The notes under the pieces were generated by a model. That model had not been told where the DNA came from. It searched no databases and saw only the letters and a list, made by a program, of their open reading frames with translations. From JANWWM01 sp046292465 (GTDB lineage Bacteria; Bacteroidota; Chlorobiia; Chlorobiales; Thermochlorobacteraceae), in assembly GCA_046292465.1 (NCBI GenBank), contig JBKBRB010000012.1:1-64000 (forward strand): a DNA stretch of 64,000 bases, read 5' to 3'. The stretch's first letter is position 1. Every line of letters begins with the position of its first letter. Positions 15,286 through 23,724 of the stretch are shown piece by piece. The position numbers and the translations under genes are program-made.

Positions 15286-16477
15286 TGAAGTGATAGTCGA
15301 CCGATTTAAGGATGTTGTAGAAAGTTTGAGCCGGATTATCGGAGCGGTAAAGTTCGTCCATAATCATTGCCTTGCCGATGGGATAGGTGAGCATGTAGGC
15401 GCGGAAGTTGTCGTCGCGCAGGCGCGAAACAGTTCGGCGAATCAATGTGTCTTCGCTTGGAAGGTATTGGCGCAAGTAGGCGAAAACAGCATCATCGGTT
15501 TCGTTCTCGTCATACATCAAGAGTGCGGCATTGACAACGGGCTTGCGTCCGAGTTCTTCGACAAGTTCAATCAGGCGCGCGTCGTTGTCGGAAATGGTGC
15601 GTTGGTGCAACGGCTCGTGCGCTCGAAGCCACTCAATAACGGCAGGGGTTTCGCCGAAGATGATGTAGTTTGCCGCTTCGGCAAGTCCTTCCGAGATGGT
15701 GCTACACGGCGCGCCAAGCAAGTTAATGCTGAACTCAATCAGTCCTTGCTTGCGAACGAGTTCCGATTCTTTGACAATCGCTTCGGTGTGATGTCCGCAA
15801 AAGGCTTCGTGCGTGGTGGTGTGTAATACGCCCCAAATGGTCGTCGGCACATCAATGTTGAGTTCGTAGAGCGATTGATAATTGCCTCGATACCAATGGT
15901 AGCCTGCCCAAGGCTTTTCGCGCACAAGGCTAACCTCGACCGAATTTTCAGGAAGCGGAAAGAGCGATTCAGTCTTTGCTTTGGCAAACGTCATTGAGGC
16001 TTGAATGAAGTTCATCAGTTCATCGCCTTTGAGCTCGAACTGCGCGCGCCATTGGGTAAATCGTTCGGGAAGACTTCCGTTACCAAAATGCTCTGCACGA
16101 AGGCGTTCATCGATTTCCGCGATGCGTTCCGTGAACTCGCGTTCGTTGGCATAGTCAATCGTTGAAATGCCGTAGCAAAGCCGCGCTTCCTCGCGGTAGG
16201 AAATCGGTTTATGTTGTTTCTTTTCAATGATGGTTTTAAGCGCGACTAATTGTTTGCGGAGGTAGTTTGCGCGTTCCGACTCGTCGCCATTGAGCACGCT
16301 CAAGAGTTTTTCGGCGTCGGAGTAAAGCGAGTCGAGCGGGCGTATTGGTTCGGCATCAATAATCGATTTAAGTTCAGAAGATTTGCCATAATGCGCATCG
16401 ACTAACCCGTGATAGTGTTTATCTAATCGGTGAGAAAGCAAAATGTATTCTTCGGCGACGTGGTTCAAGGCGTTCAT
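15269..16477 (-). CDS. Putative DUF885-like metal-dependent hydrolase/peptidase
   Basis: About 402 residues from ATG 16477 (MNALNHVAEEYI); the frame extends upstream into non-conserved sequence. It has no signal peptide. The centre carries THEAFCGHHTEA (H223, E224, H229, H230), and 33 residues later SEGLAEAANY (E263, E267). That pairing matches the HE-x-x-x-GHH plus E-G-x-x-x-x-x-E pattern of DUF885 proteins, a zinc gluzincin-like group, although overall similarity looks remote. A cytoplasmic peptidase or hydrolase is the best guess and the substrate is unknown. It is the first gene of an operon with the WG-repeat lipoprotein. Confidence 0.6.
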   Translation of the reverse strand: MNALNHVAEEYILLSHRLDKHYHGLVDAHYGKSSELKSIIDAEPIRPLDSLYSDAEKLLSVLNGDESERANYLRKQLVALKTIIEKKQHKPISYREEARLCYGISTIDYANEREFTERIAEIDERLRAEHFGNGSLPERFTQWRAQFELKGDELMNFIQASMTFAKAKTESLFPLPENSVEVSLVREKPWAGYHWYRGNYQSLYELNIDVPTTIWGVLHTTTHEAFCGHHTEAIVKESELVRKQGLIEFSINLLGAPCSTISEGLAEAANYIIFGETPAVIEWLRAHEPLHQRTISDNDARLIELVEELGRKPVVNAALLMYDENETDDAVFAYLRQYLPSEDTLIRRTVSRLRDDNFRAYMLTYPIGKAMIMDELYRSDNPAQTFYNILKSVDYHFNAVEN

Positions 16478-16592
16478 GAGCGGTAATTTTTGAAGTGATT
16501 GTAAATATACGATGTGCGTTGGGCTTTGGACAAGAACAAAGTTTATGAAAAAAGTTTGGCATATTTGAAGTTCAATCAAATTCAATGTTGTT

Positions 16593-17063
16593 ATGACCCA
16601 CGAAGCCTTGATGCGCGAAGCGATTCGGCTCTCGCTTGAAAATGTCAAAAACGGAACAGGTGGACCGTTTGCCGCGCTTGTCGCTCGCAACGGAGAAATT
16701 GTGGCTACAGGCACAAATCAAGTAACAACTTTGAACGACCCAACCGCCCACGCCGAAGTTACCGCCATTCGCAATGCGTGCCGCGCGCTTCAAACCTTTG
16801 AACTTCGTGGGTGCGACCTCTACACCACTTGTGAGCCATGTCCGATGTGCCTTGGCGCGATTTATTGGGCGCGACTCGAGCGCATTTACTTCGGCAACAC
16901 TCGCATCGACGCCGCCAACATCGGCTTCGACGACGCGTTTATTTACGACGAAATTCCGCGCGACCTTTCCGCACGCAAAATTCCCACACGGCAACTCTTG
17001 CGCGACGAAGCCCTCGCCGCGTTCCGCGCTTGGCAACAATCAACCACCAAAAAGCCATATTGA
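16593..17063 (+). CDS. guaD: Guanine deaminase, CDA fold
   Basis: Deaminates guanine to xanthine. The 156 residues show the zinc site of cytidine-deaminase-fold enzymes: HAEVTAIRNAC (His ligand plus catalytic Glu) and TTCEPCPMCLGAIYWARLER (two Cys ligands). The tail, GFDDAFIYDEIPRDLSARKI and a short aromatic end, is that of Bacillus-type GuaD rather than TadA, which lacks the IY-D-E-I tail. A TadA role is therefore less likely. Only 6 bases separate it from rdgB, giving a purine-handling pair. Confidence 0.85.
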   Translation: MTHEALMREAIRLSLENVKNGTGGPFAALVARNGEIVATGTNQVTTLNDPTAHAEVTAIRNACRALQTFELRGCDLYTTCEPCPMCLGAIYWARLERIYFGNTRIDAANIGFDDAFIYDEIPRDLSARKIPTRQLLRDEALAAFRAWQQSTTKKPY

Positions 17064-17069
17064 CTGGAC

Positions 17070-17693
17070 ATGCCTGCCATCGTTTTAGCCACACATAACC
17101 ACGACAAAGTCAAAGAAATTGCTCACGCCTTGAATCAACTCTCGAGCATTCAGATTTATTCACTTGACGATTTGCCCGACTTGCCCGAAGTCATTGAGGA
17201 CGCGCCCACGCTTGAAGGCAATGCGCTCAAAAAAGCGCGTGAAATTTATCGCTTTGCACAAGCGAAACTCAAAGACATCTTGGTGCTTGCCGATGATACA
17301 GGCTTGGAAGTTGATGCGCTGAACGGCGCGCCCGGCGTCTATTCCGCGCGCTACGCCGAAGCCGACTTAGGCAGAAAGCCCACCTACGCCGAAAATGTCG
17401 AGAAACTGCTTCGCGACCTTTCAGGCAAGGCGAATCGCGCCGCGCGATTTCGAACCGTGATTGCGCTTGTTGGAACTTGGAACGGAACATTCCTTGAAAC
17501 CACTGTGGAAGGCGTTGCCGAAGGCGAGATTCTTACCGAGCCTTGTGGGACGAGCGGATTTGGATACGACCCCGTGTTCTTTTCAACCGATGCGCAGAAA
17601 TCGTTTGCCGAACTTTCGCTCGACGAAAAAAATGCGGTGAGTCATCGTGGCAGAGCACTTCGGGCGGTTTTCGACTTGCTCACCGAAGCGTGA
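17070..17693 (+). CDS. rdgB: Non-canonical purine NTP pyrophosphatase (RdgB/HAM1)
   Basis: Hydrolyses dITP, dXTP and ITP to the monophosphates and so keeps deaminated purines out of DNA and RNA. Typical motifs: N-terminal VLATHNHDKVKEI, the metal/substrate loop DDTGLEVDALNGAPGVYSAR, SGFGYDPVFF and SHRGRAL near the end. 207 residues is normal. The upstream guaD handles the free base guanine, whose deamination product is xanthine, so the pair links base deamination with clean-up of the corresponding aberrant nucleotides. Confidence 0.96.
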   Translation: MPAIVLATHNHDKVKEIAHALNQLSSIQIYSLDDLPDLPEVIEDAPTLEGNALKKAREIYRFAQAKLKDILVLADDTGLEVDALNGAPGVYSARYAEADLGRKPTYAENVEKLLRDLSGKANRAARFRTVIALVGTWNGTFLETTVEGVAEGEILTEPCGTSGFGYDPVFFSTDAQKSFAELSLDEKNAVSHRGRALRAVFDLLTEA

Positions 17694-17780
17694 GCGATGA
17701 TTTTGAAACAAAGCACCAATGAATATCGCCTAAATCGTTACATTTGCAAGCCAATTTTAACAAACGAACTCTTTTGAAAC

Positions 17781-18662
17781 ATGAGCGATACCCTCAATGC
17801 CGTCCAATTCGCCAAGCAAGCACTTTTGGATAGCGTGGAAAACGAGGCGGAATACAAGTCGGTTTTGAGCCGTCTTGACGCAAAACAACTCAAAGACCTT
17901 CAAAAACAGTATTGGGATTTTTTAATTGAAGAATCTCAAACGACGAAGAAGCCGATTTCGCGTGGCGACATTCTCGCGTGCTTGGAGCCAACGGCGAAGT
18001 ATCAACAGCGCGCGCGATGCAAAGAGCCAGAAGGTTATTGCACGATTTCTATGTGTGTGCGCATCAACCCACAGTGTGCTAAAACGCGCATTTCTGAAAT
18101 TATGCTGGCGATTCGTCCGCTCATCGTTTCATTGCTCAATGAGCGACCGGAATTGCGTCAACATTTCAAGCCGCCTGAAGTTGCACCCGCGCTTTCAGCG
18201 CCAATGCCCAACGTATTGAGCGAGCCGACACTTTTAGAAGAAAAACCGCTTGTGAGGCGCGAGCGCGTGCCCGAAGTCATTCCCGACACGGTGCGCCAAA
18301 AGTTTCAGAAGTATAAAGAGCATCTTGGCAGAATGATTGAGACCGAAGGGCTGGAACACGCGATTTTAATGAGCGAAGGCGGAACAATTTTAGTTCATGC
18401 GTCGTCGAAGCCACACGAGTTGGAAAAACTTTCCGCAACTGTCGGCGACGAAATTTTTGCCGTTACTGAACAAGGCGAAGCGGCACACTTGCATCATTTG
18501 CTAACCGTTACTAAAGAATACAGCGAAGGTGTGGTCGCCATTCGTTCAATTGGCAAAAAACTGTATCTTGTTGGCGTGTCGCGCATCGTGTTGCCTGCCA
18601 GAATTCATAGTTTAATAATTAAACTCGGCAACGAACTCTCAGAAGAAGTCTCTAACACTTAA
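17781..18662 (+). CDS. Roadblock/LC7-like protein with an N-terminal cysteine cluster
   Basis: 293 residues in three parts. Residues 1-60 are helical. Residues 60-125 hold five closely set cysteines (C67, C80, C87, C92, C99; C-x12-C-x6-C-x4-C-x6-C) in a segment including RCKEPEGYC and INPQC, suggestive of a metal or Fe-S site but not a pattern I recognise. After a Pro-rich linker (about 130-165), residues 170-290 look like a roadblock/LC7 (MglB-type) domain: GLEHAILMSEGGTILVHAS, then SEGVVAIRSIGKKLYLVGV. Roadblock proteins act as dimeric regulators of small GTPases or as signalling scaffolds. The STAS gene follows 14 bases later, so they are probably one operon. Confidence 0.6.
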   Translation: MSDTLNAVQFAKQALLDSVENEAEYKSVLSRLDAKQLKDLQKQYWDFLIEESQTTKKPISRGDILACLEPTAKYQQRARCKEPEGYCTISMCVRINPQCAKTRISEIMLAIRPLIVSLLNERPELRQHFKPPEVAPALSAPMPNVLSEPTLLEEKPLVRRERVPEVIPDTVRQKFQKYKEHLGRMIETEGLEHAILMSEGGTILVHASSKPHELEKLSATVGDEIFAVTEQGEAAHLHHLLTVTKEYSEGVVAIRSIGKKLYLVGVSRIVLPARIHSLIIKLGNELSEEVSNT

Positions 18663-18676
18663 TCATCGTATTATCA

Positions 18677-19012
18677 ATGAAATACACCGAGTCGGAACAA
18701 AACGGCGTTGTAATTTTGCACCTTAAAGGAGATTTGCTTGGCGGCAGCGATATTGCCGAGTTCAAAGAAAAATTGAAATCGCTTCTCGATGCGGGCAAGA
18801 AAAACATTCTCATCGATATGAGCGATGTTACATATGTTAATTCCTCGGGCATTGGCATGTTGATTGCGGGCATGACAACGGTTGTGCAAGCGGGCGGAAA
18901 GTTCAAAATTTGCAACATTGAAAAAAACATCAAGAACGTCTTCGTCATCACCAACCTCGTCAAGGTCTTCGACACGTTCAACACGGTCGATGAAGCGATT
19001 GCGACCTTTTAG
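18677..19012 (+). CDS. STAS-domain anti-sigma factor antagonist (SpoIIAA/RsbV-like)
   Basis: 111 residues forming a single STAS domain. The phosphorylatable site is YVNSSGIGML (Ser56/Ser57), and the preceding IDMSDV strand and following N-I-E-K-N-I-K-N-V-F helix fit the family. Such proteins bind an anti-sigma kinase when unphosphorylated. No partner kinase is adjacent. The upstream gene is the roadblock protein; the SiaB kinase/SiaC pair lies 4-5 kb away. Downstream lies a 103-base gap before tig. Confidence 0.9.
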   Translation: MKYTESEQNGVVILHLKGDLLGGSDIAEFKEKLKSLLDAGKKNILIDMSDVTYVNSSGIGMLIAGMTTVVQAGGKFKICNIEKNIKNVFVITNLVKVFDTFNTVDEAIATF

Positions 19013-19115
19013 CGATTTGCACGCATCGTCAATCCTAAAAAGACGTAAGGCACGGAGCGAGACAATTGGCGTCCCCCGTTCAAAGTTTATTTGACAACCT
19101 TAACTTTTTACTGCA

Positions 19116-20426
19116 TTGACACACGTAATTAAACAGATAGGCTCTACGGAGCAAGAAATGACGCTCACGCTTGAGCCGTCAGAGTATCAACCGAAGCTCG
19201 ACGAAAACTATAAACTCGCACAAGCCAACGTTCAAGTCAAAGGCTTTCGCAAAGGCAAAGTGCCGATGCACATGGTCAAACGCCTTGTTGGCAAAGAAAT
19301 TGAGTCCGAAACCGTTGAAACGCTGGCGAGTGAAATGTTCTCAAAAGTTGCAGCGGAGCAAAAGTTGAAACTCGTCGGACGCGCGCGCATTCGCCACTTC
19401 GAATTCACCGACGATAAACTGCTGAACATCTACTTGATGTATGAAGTCCAACCCGAATTTGACCTCGCGCCTTACAAAGACTACGCGTTCAAGAAGGCGG
19501 AGTATCAAATTACACCAGAAGACATTGAGCGCGAAGTAAAAAACATTTTGAGAGAACAAGGCGTGTGGATGAGTAAAGACGGCGAAGCGACGGAAGACGA
19601 TTTAGTCGTTGCCGATTCGCAAGAGTTGGACGCAAACGGTATGCCGATTATCGGAAGACGGTTTGAAAATCAAGAGATTGTGCTACGAATGATTCGCAAG
19701 GAATCCCCCTTGCGTGCAGCACTAACGGGCGTGAAAGCAGGAGACGAGCGCATTGTTGAACTCAAATCCAACGACGCCAATCAGCCAAACGTGTCTAAAC
19801 AATACAAGTTCTACATCAAAGAAGTCAAGCAATTAGACCTGCCCGAGCTCACCGACGACCTTGCCAAAGAACTCACCCAAGGGCATCTGCAAACCGCAGC
19901 AGAGTTCAGAGCCGATATTGAGTCGCGCCTTAAAGCCACCTTCAAACGCAAAGCCGAAGAGGATTTGCTCGAAGAAATTGCTAAAAAATTTATTGAGGAC
20001 AATCCCATTGAAGTGCCACAAACCATGATTCGCTCCTTTGAGGATATGATCATTGAAAATGCAGCGCGGCAACTCGGCGGAAAATTCCCGAAAGGCTTCG
20101 ATATACAAGCCTTCCGACGTGAAATCAGCCAGAATGCGAAACGCCAAGCACAGTGGGCGCTTATTCGCCACAAACTCGCCGAAGTTATCGGCATTAAAAT
20201 CGACGAGCAAAGCATACGCGACATCGCCGAAGCCGACGCCAAAGAAATGGGCATCGACAACCCCGACCAAGTGCTTCAAGCCTATCTCAAAGAAGACATG
20301 CAGAACTACATCATTGAGCGTGCAATGCGAGAAAAACTTTTTGCCTACCTTACCTCGACTTTGAAAATTACACCTGAACCCAAGCGTATTTCTGACACGA
20401 TGATGAGCGAAGAAGTTGTCAGCTAA
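19116..20426 (+). CDS. tig: Trigger factor (ribosome-associated chaperone)
   Basis: Binds at the ribosome exit tunnel and shields nascent chains. The N-terminal ribosome-binding domain carries the signature loop GFRKGKVPM. A central region (about 150-240) in the PPIase position is followed by the long helical arms (DDLAKELTQGHLQTAAEF, ENPIEVPQTMIRSFED-like). 436 residues is typical. The start is a TTG at 19116; there is no in-frame ATG upstream and the next Met, at residue 15, would cut into the conserved N-terminal strand. It is terminated by the hairpin at 20449-20477. Confidence 0.95.
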   Translation: MTHVIKQIGSTEQEMTLTLEPSEYQPKLDENYKLAQANVQVKGFRKGKVPMHMVKRLVGKEIESETVETLASEMFSKVAAEQKLKLVGRARIRHFEFTDDKLLNIYLMYEVQPEFDLAPYKDYAFKKAEYQITPEDIEREVKNILREQGVWMSKDGEATEDDLVVADSQELDANGMPIIGRRFENQEIVLRMIRKESPLRAALTGVKAGDERIVELKSNDANQPNVSKQYKFYIKEVKQLDLPELTDDLAKELTQGHLQTAAEFRADIESRLKATFKRKAEEDLLEEIAKKFIEDNPIEVPQTMIRSFEDMIIENAARQLGGKFPKGFDIQAFRREISQNAKRQAQWALIRHKLAEVIGIKIDEQSIRDIAEADAKEMGIDNPDQVLQAYLKEDMQNYIIERAMREKLFAYLTSTLKITPEPKRISDTMMSEEVVS

Positions 20427-20448
20427 CTCAACAGCCACAAGAAATCAT

Positions 20449-20479
20449 AAGGCAATGTGTATGGCTCACATTGCCTTTT
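20449..20479. terminator. Terminator between convergent tig and meaB
   Basis: AAGGCAATGTG (20449-20459) pairs perfectly over 11 bp with CACATTGCCTT (20467-20477), loop TATGGCT-like, with T-residues on the tig side and a weaker T-rich run on the other strand. It probably serves both genes. Confidence 0.85.
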
Positions 20480-20484
20480 CCGTT

Positions 20485-21522
20485 TCACTCGTTAGACGCC
20501 AACGATTGTGAGTAAAAAGTTTTGAGCAAATCTTTGGCAGCGCGAAACGGACTTAACTCACCTTTGCGCACCGCGCTTTCTAACTCATGCAATCTCGATT
20601 TAATCTGTTCAGAGTTGTAAAAGCGCAGTAAGAGTTCATATTCCAGCGTCTGACGAAGCCAATACGCCGCTTGTGTTTCGCGCTTTCGCTCCATCCACCC
20701 ATTTTCCATCATTTTCTTTTCAAAGTCAAAAATGATGTCGCGCACTTCTAAAATGCCGTCGCCGGTTAATGCCGAGCAGGTCAGCGTTTTCGGAATCCAA
20801 CCATTTGGATTAGGCGGAAACAGATGCAGGGCTTGTTGGTATTCTTGTTGGGCGAGTTTGGCTTTGGTGAGGTTTGCGCCATCGGCTTTGTTGATGGCAA
20901 TTAAATCAGCCATTTCCATAATGCCGCGCTTAATCCCTTGCAATTCGTCGCCCGCACCTGCAAGCATGAGCAAGAGGAAAAAGTCGGTCATGGAATGAAC
21001 GGCAACTTCGGACTGCCCGACGCCGACCGTTTCAACAATCACCGCATTGTAGCCTGCCGCTTCGCACAGGAGCATCGCTTCGCGCGTTTTAGGTGCAATG
21101 CCCCCCAGCGAGCCCGACGATGGCGACGGACGAATAAATGCCTGCTCATGCGTTGAGAGTTTTTCCATTCGAGTTTTATCGCCTAAAATGCTTCCGCGCG
21201 ATTTTTCGCTTGTTGGGTCAATGGCTAACACTGCCACGCGCCGCCCTGCTTCAATGAGCGACAGTCCAAAGGCTTCAATGAATGTGCTTTTGCCCACGCC
21301 CGGCACGCCCGTAATCCCAATGCGAATCGACTTGCCGCTATGCTTCAAACACGTCCCAACAACTTCTTCGGCAATCGCTTGATGCTCAGCACGATGGCTC
21401 TCTACAAGCGTAATTGCGCGCGAGAGCACGGTCCGATTCCCGTTCAAAATGCCTTCCACATACTCCGACGGTGAGAGGAGCGGTTTTCGCTTGGCAACAA
21501 ATGACGATTGAGGTTCTGACAC
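20485..21522 (-). CDS. meaB: Methylmalonyl-CoA mutase-associated GTPase MeaB
   Basis: A G3E-family P-loop GTPase that protects and gates cofactor loading of the B12-dependent methylmalonyl-CoA mutase. Walker A is GITGVPGVGKSTFIEAFG. The switch region has DPTSEKSRGSILGDKTRME, followed by RPSPSSGSLGG and VETVGVGQSE. The base motif is INKADG. 345 residues is the usual length. The mutase itself is not in the window. ArgK is an older name for the same family. Confidence 0.95.
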   Translation of the reverse strand: MSEPQSSFVAKRKPLLSPSEYVEGILNGNRTVLSRAITLVESHRAEHQAIAEEVVGTCLKHSGKSIRIGITGVPGVGKSTFIEAFGLSLIEAGRRVAVLAIDPTSEKSRGSILGDKTRMEKLSTHEQAFIRPSPSSGSLGGIAPKTREAMLLCEAAGYNAVIVETVGVGQSEVAVHSMTDFFLLLMLAGAGDELQGIKRGIMEMADLIAINKADGANLTKAKLAQQEYQQALHLFPPNPNGWIPKTLTCSALTGDGILEVRDIIFDFEKKMMENGWMERKRETQAAYWLRQTLEYELLLRFYNSEQIKSRLHELESAVRKGELSPFRAAKDLLKTFYSQSLASNE

Positions 21523-21591
21523 TGCAAATGTTTGTTTGAGATTCTTTCGTCGAAGTTACCGCTTTTTGAGAGAGATATTCAACCAACGAAA

Positions 21592-21632
21592 TGAATAGTG
21601 AAGAATGAACAATGAAAAGTTGCTTTGCGATG
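21592..21632. repeat. ATGAATAGTGAAGAATGAACA heptad-like repeat
   Basis: Upstream of meaB, in the gap beside the lipoprotein gene, the sequence repeats AATGAATAGTGAAGAATGAA then CAATGAAAAGT. It shares the left part almost exactly with the repeat at 174-198. I see no coding meaning, so it looks like a dispersed intergenic repeat. Confidence 0.45.
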
Positions 21633-21688
21633 GATTCTTTGCGCCGCTCGGTGTGGCGCAGAAGGGCGATGAACGAATGAAGGAGCAA

Positions 21689-22189
21689 TTACTCGATGAA
21701 CACGTCGCCGTAGGTGATGATGTTTCCAGCAACGTCAATAACGCGCACGCGGAAGAGCCGTCCGCGCAGGTCGGCGAGGTTGCGGTTCGGGGAGATTTTC
21801 ACGAGGTCAATCAGGTAATTTTTCGCGCCGAAGTTCGGCACATTCACATCGGTCTCGAGAATGACGGGATAATTGACGGGAAAGCCGTCGCGCGTGATGC
21901 CGAGAAAATCAAGTCGCGGAAATCCGACCGTCGAGGAAAATTGCATGGTCAGTTGCACTTGCCCGTTGCGCGTTGGATTGGGAAACGCGACTTGGGAAAT
22001 TTGCACTTCGCCCGCAAAGCGTGCAGCGATGCGCCAATCGTTCGGGTCTTCGCTTAAAATCTGTCCGTTTTGATTGGTGCGCGTGAAGTTTTCGATTGGG
22101 TCATCTTCGGTATCTGGCTCTCCGCAAGAAAACAGCATGAGCAAACCAAGAAGCATAATCCCTTTTGAGAAAAGGCGATAAACGGTCAT
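21689..22189 (-). CDS. Small lipoprotein of unknown function
   Basis: 166 residues with a lipoprotein signal peptide (lipobox LMLFSC, Cys22) and an acidic stretch right after the cysteine (GEPDTEDDPIE). The mature part is beta-rich with no motif I know: VAFPNPTRNGQVQLTM and RLFRVRVIDVAGNIITYGD suggest an immunoglobulin-like or T9SS-partner-like beta sandwich. The start codon overlaps the stop of the histidine kinase gene (ATGA), implying coupled translation and a possible role as the kinase's envelope partner, but that is inference. Confidence 0.6.
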   Translation of the reverse strand: MTVYRLFSKGIMLLGLLMLFSCGEPDTEDDPIENFTRTNQNGQILSEDPNDWRIAARFAGEVQISQVAFPNPTRNGQVQLTMQFSSTVGFPRLDFLGITRDGFPVNYPVILETDVNVPNFGAKNYLIDLVKISPNRNLADLRGRLFRVRVIDVAGNIITYGDVFIE

Positions 22190-23250
22190 TCGGATTCAGA
22201 TGTGCTTTTAGGCAAGATGGGCAACTCGACGATAAATGTCGCCCCTTTCTCTTTTCCCTCCGACTCTGCCCACAATTTTCCGTTGTGCAGTTCAACAAGT
22301 TGTTTAGCAATAGAAAGTCCCAACCCTGTTGAGGATTCGCCGCCGGTGGGTCTTGCCGACAGGCGTTGAAAGCGTCCGAATAGTTTCTTCATATCGTCTT
22401 CGGTTAGCCCTTGCCCTTCGTCGCGCACCGTAAATCGAATAACGGGCAGTTGCTCATCGCTCGATAGCGTGCGAAAGATGCGAATCCAAATTGTCTTACC
22501 GATTGCGCTGTATTTAATGGCGTTGCTCACAAGGTTATCGAAGACTTCGCGAATGCGCTCGGCATCAACTTCGGCAATGCAGTCGGGTTCGGCGTGGAAG
22601 TCAATGCGCTGTTCTTTTTGGTTGGCTTGTTGAAGATTAGCGGCAAGCACGAAGGAAGCAAGTTCGCCGAGACTGCATGGAAAGCGATGGAGCGTGAGTT
22701 TACCTGCATCAATCGCCGTCGTGTTTAGAAGTTCATTGATGAGTTTGAACATGCGTTGCGCGGCGTTCTGAATCGTCGTGGCATACTTTTGCATATCGGC
22801 AGGTCTTTCCGCACATTCTTGTATTAAGGAAGCAAATCCGATGATCGATTGAAGCGGATTTTTGAGGTCGTGTGCGGCGATAGAGAGCAGTTCGGTTTTG
22901 AATCGGCTAGCTTCTTCGGCACGGCGTTTTTCGGCTTCGGCGATGCTGAGGGCACGGGCGAGTTCGGCGTTGAGCGCGTTCAGGGCTTCTTGGGTGCGGC
23001 GCAATTTGAGCTGCGTGCTATCGCTGATGCGCGTAATTTTCGCCGTTTGTTGAAGCAGTTTCTCGTAGTGTTCAATGAGCGTCTCGTATTCGTTTTGAAG
23101 GTCTTTTTTGGAAATGGAAGCCTGTGAGGCGATTGCCCGCGCTCGTTTGGCAAATTCCATTTCGGCTTGAAAGACGCTTTCGGCGTCTCGCTCGCTGATT
23201 TTCTTTTCTCGCTGAGATTTCGGCAAGGCTTCGCTTGGTTTTATTGTCAT
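22186..23250 (-). CDS. Cytosolic sensor histidine kinase
   Basis: 354 residues without a membrane segment. Residues 20-115 form a coiled coil rich in Glu, Ala and Arg. The HisKA box is SIAAHDLKNPLQSIIGFA (H127). The HATPase domain has the N box NLVSNAIKYS, G1 DEGQGL, an F box and G2 GGESSTGLGLSIAKQLVE. No PAS, GAF or receiver domain is present, so the input is probably a partner protein through the coiled coil. The catalytic half is close to that of the TPR kinase at 26082-28151. It sits third in siaB-siaC-kinase-lipoprotein, 74 bases after siaC. No response regulator is adjacent. Confidence 0.92.
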   Translation of the reverse strand: MTIKPSEALPKSQREKKISERDAESVFQAEMEFAKRARAIASQASISKKDLQNEYETLIEHYEKLLQQTAKITRISDSTQLKLRRTQEALNALNAELARALSIAEAEKRRAEEASRFKTELLSIAAHDLKNPLQSIIGFASLIQECAERPADMQKYATTIQNAAQRMFKLINELLNTTAIDAGKLTLHRFPCSLGELASFVLAANLQQANQKEQRIDFHAEPDCIAEVDAERIREVFDNLVSNAIKYSAIGKTIWIRIFRTLSSDEQLPVIRFTVRDEGQGLTEDDMKKLFGRFQRLSARPTGGESSTGLGLSIAKQLVELHNGKLWAESEGKEKGATFIVELPILPKSTSESE

Positions 23251-23256
23251 TCATCG

Positions 23257-23291
23257 CAAGAGGCATACTTTTTCAGACCGTGTGCCTCTTG
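23257..23291 (-). promoter_or_regulatory. 12-bp hairpin directly upstream of the histidine kinase start
   Basis: CAAGAGGCATAC (23257-23268) pairs with GTGTGCCTCTTG (23280-23291), one T-G wobble on the + strand, loop 11 bases. On the coding (minus) strand it ends 6 bases before the kinase ATG at 23250. No T-run follows, so it is not a normal terminator for siaC. It may limit translation of the kinase or protect an RNA end after processing. Confidence 0.45.
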
Positions 23292-23324
23292 TTACTTGGC
23301 GTTATTTTCATCAATACGATTTCA

Positions 23325-23699
23325 TCAATACGCTACAAGGCTAAACGGAAGATTAATGTCTTGCGCAAATTCTTCGCCGCTTTCCTGCATGTCTTCGTCG
23401 TCTTGTCGGTAATGCCATATCACTTCAATTTTTCTGCCTTTGGCATGTGCGGATTCCAAAAGGCTGAGCATATCTAAAATGCACTTTGAAGTGCTAGTGT
23501 TGAAGTAAGAGAATTTAAAGTTCATCACAATCGGTTGTGTGGATTCAGAAAGATATTGATTGAGCCAATCGAGAACTTGCTGATAAAACTGCATGGCAGA
23601 GTCGGGATAGGATTCTCCCGTGATATTGAGCACGCCAGTTTGTACGTCAAAGTTAATGCTGGGCGTGGTTTTCGTCTCGGCAATCGTGAGATTGGTCAT
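23325..23699 (-). CDS. siaC: SiaC-type regulatory phosphoprotein (DUF1987)
   Basis: 124 residues matching DUF1987: MQFYQQVLDWLNQYL, then the core YFNTSTSK with the phosphorylatable threonine at position 68, the same number as in Pseudomonas SiaC, then VIWHYRQDDEDMQESGEEF and the family end LPFSLV. SiaC cycles between a phosphorylated state (made by SiaB) and a dephosphorylated state that in Pseudomonas activates a diguanylate cyclase, SiaD. Here siaB lies 25 bases upstream. No SiaA phosphatase or SiaD cyclase is in the window, so the output is unknown. Confidence 0.9.
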   Translation of the reverse strand: MTNLTIAETKTTPSINFDVQTGVLNITGESYPDSAMQFYQQVLDWLNQYLSESTQPIVMNFKFSYFNTSTSKCILDMLSLLESAHAKGRKIEVIWHYRQDDEDMQESGEEFAQDINLPFSLVAY

Positions 23700-23724
23700 A
23701 AAAATTTTGAATCGAGTTTGAGGT

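Noticed and set aside
19091..19118. TTGACA upstream of tig as a promoter
   Set aside because: No acceptable -10 at 15-19 bases; the only candidate overlaps the start codon.
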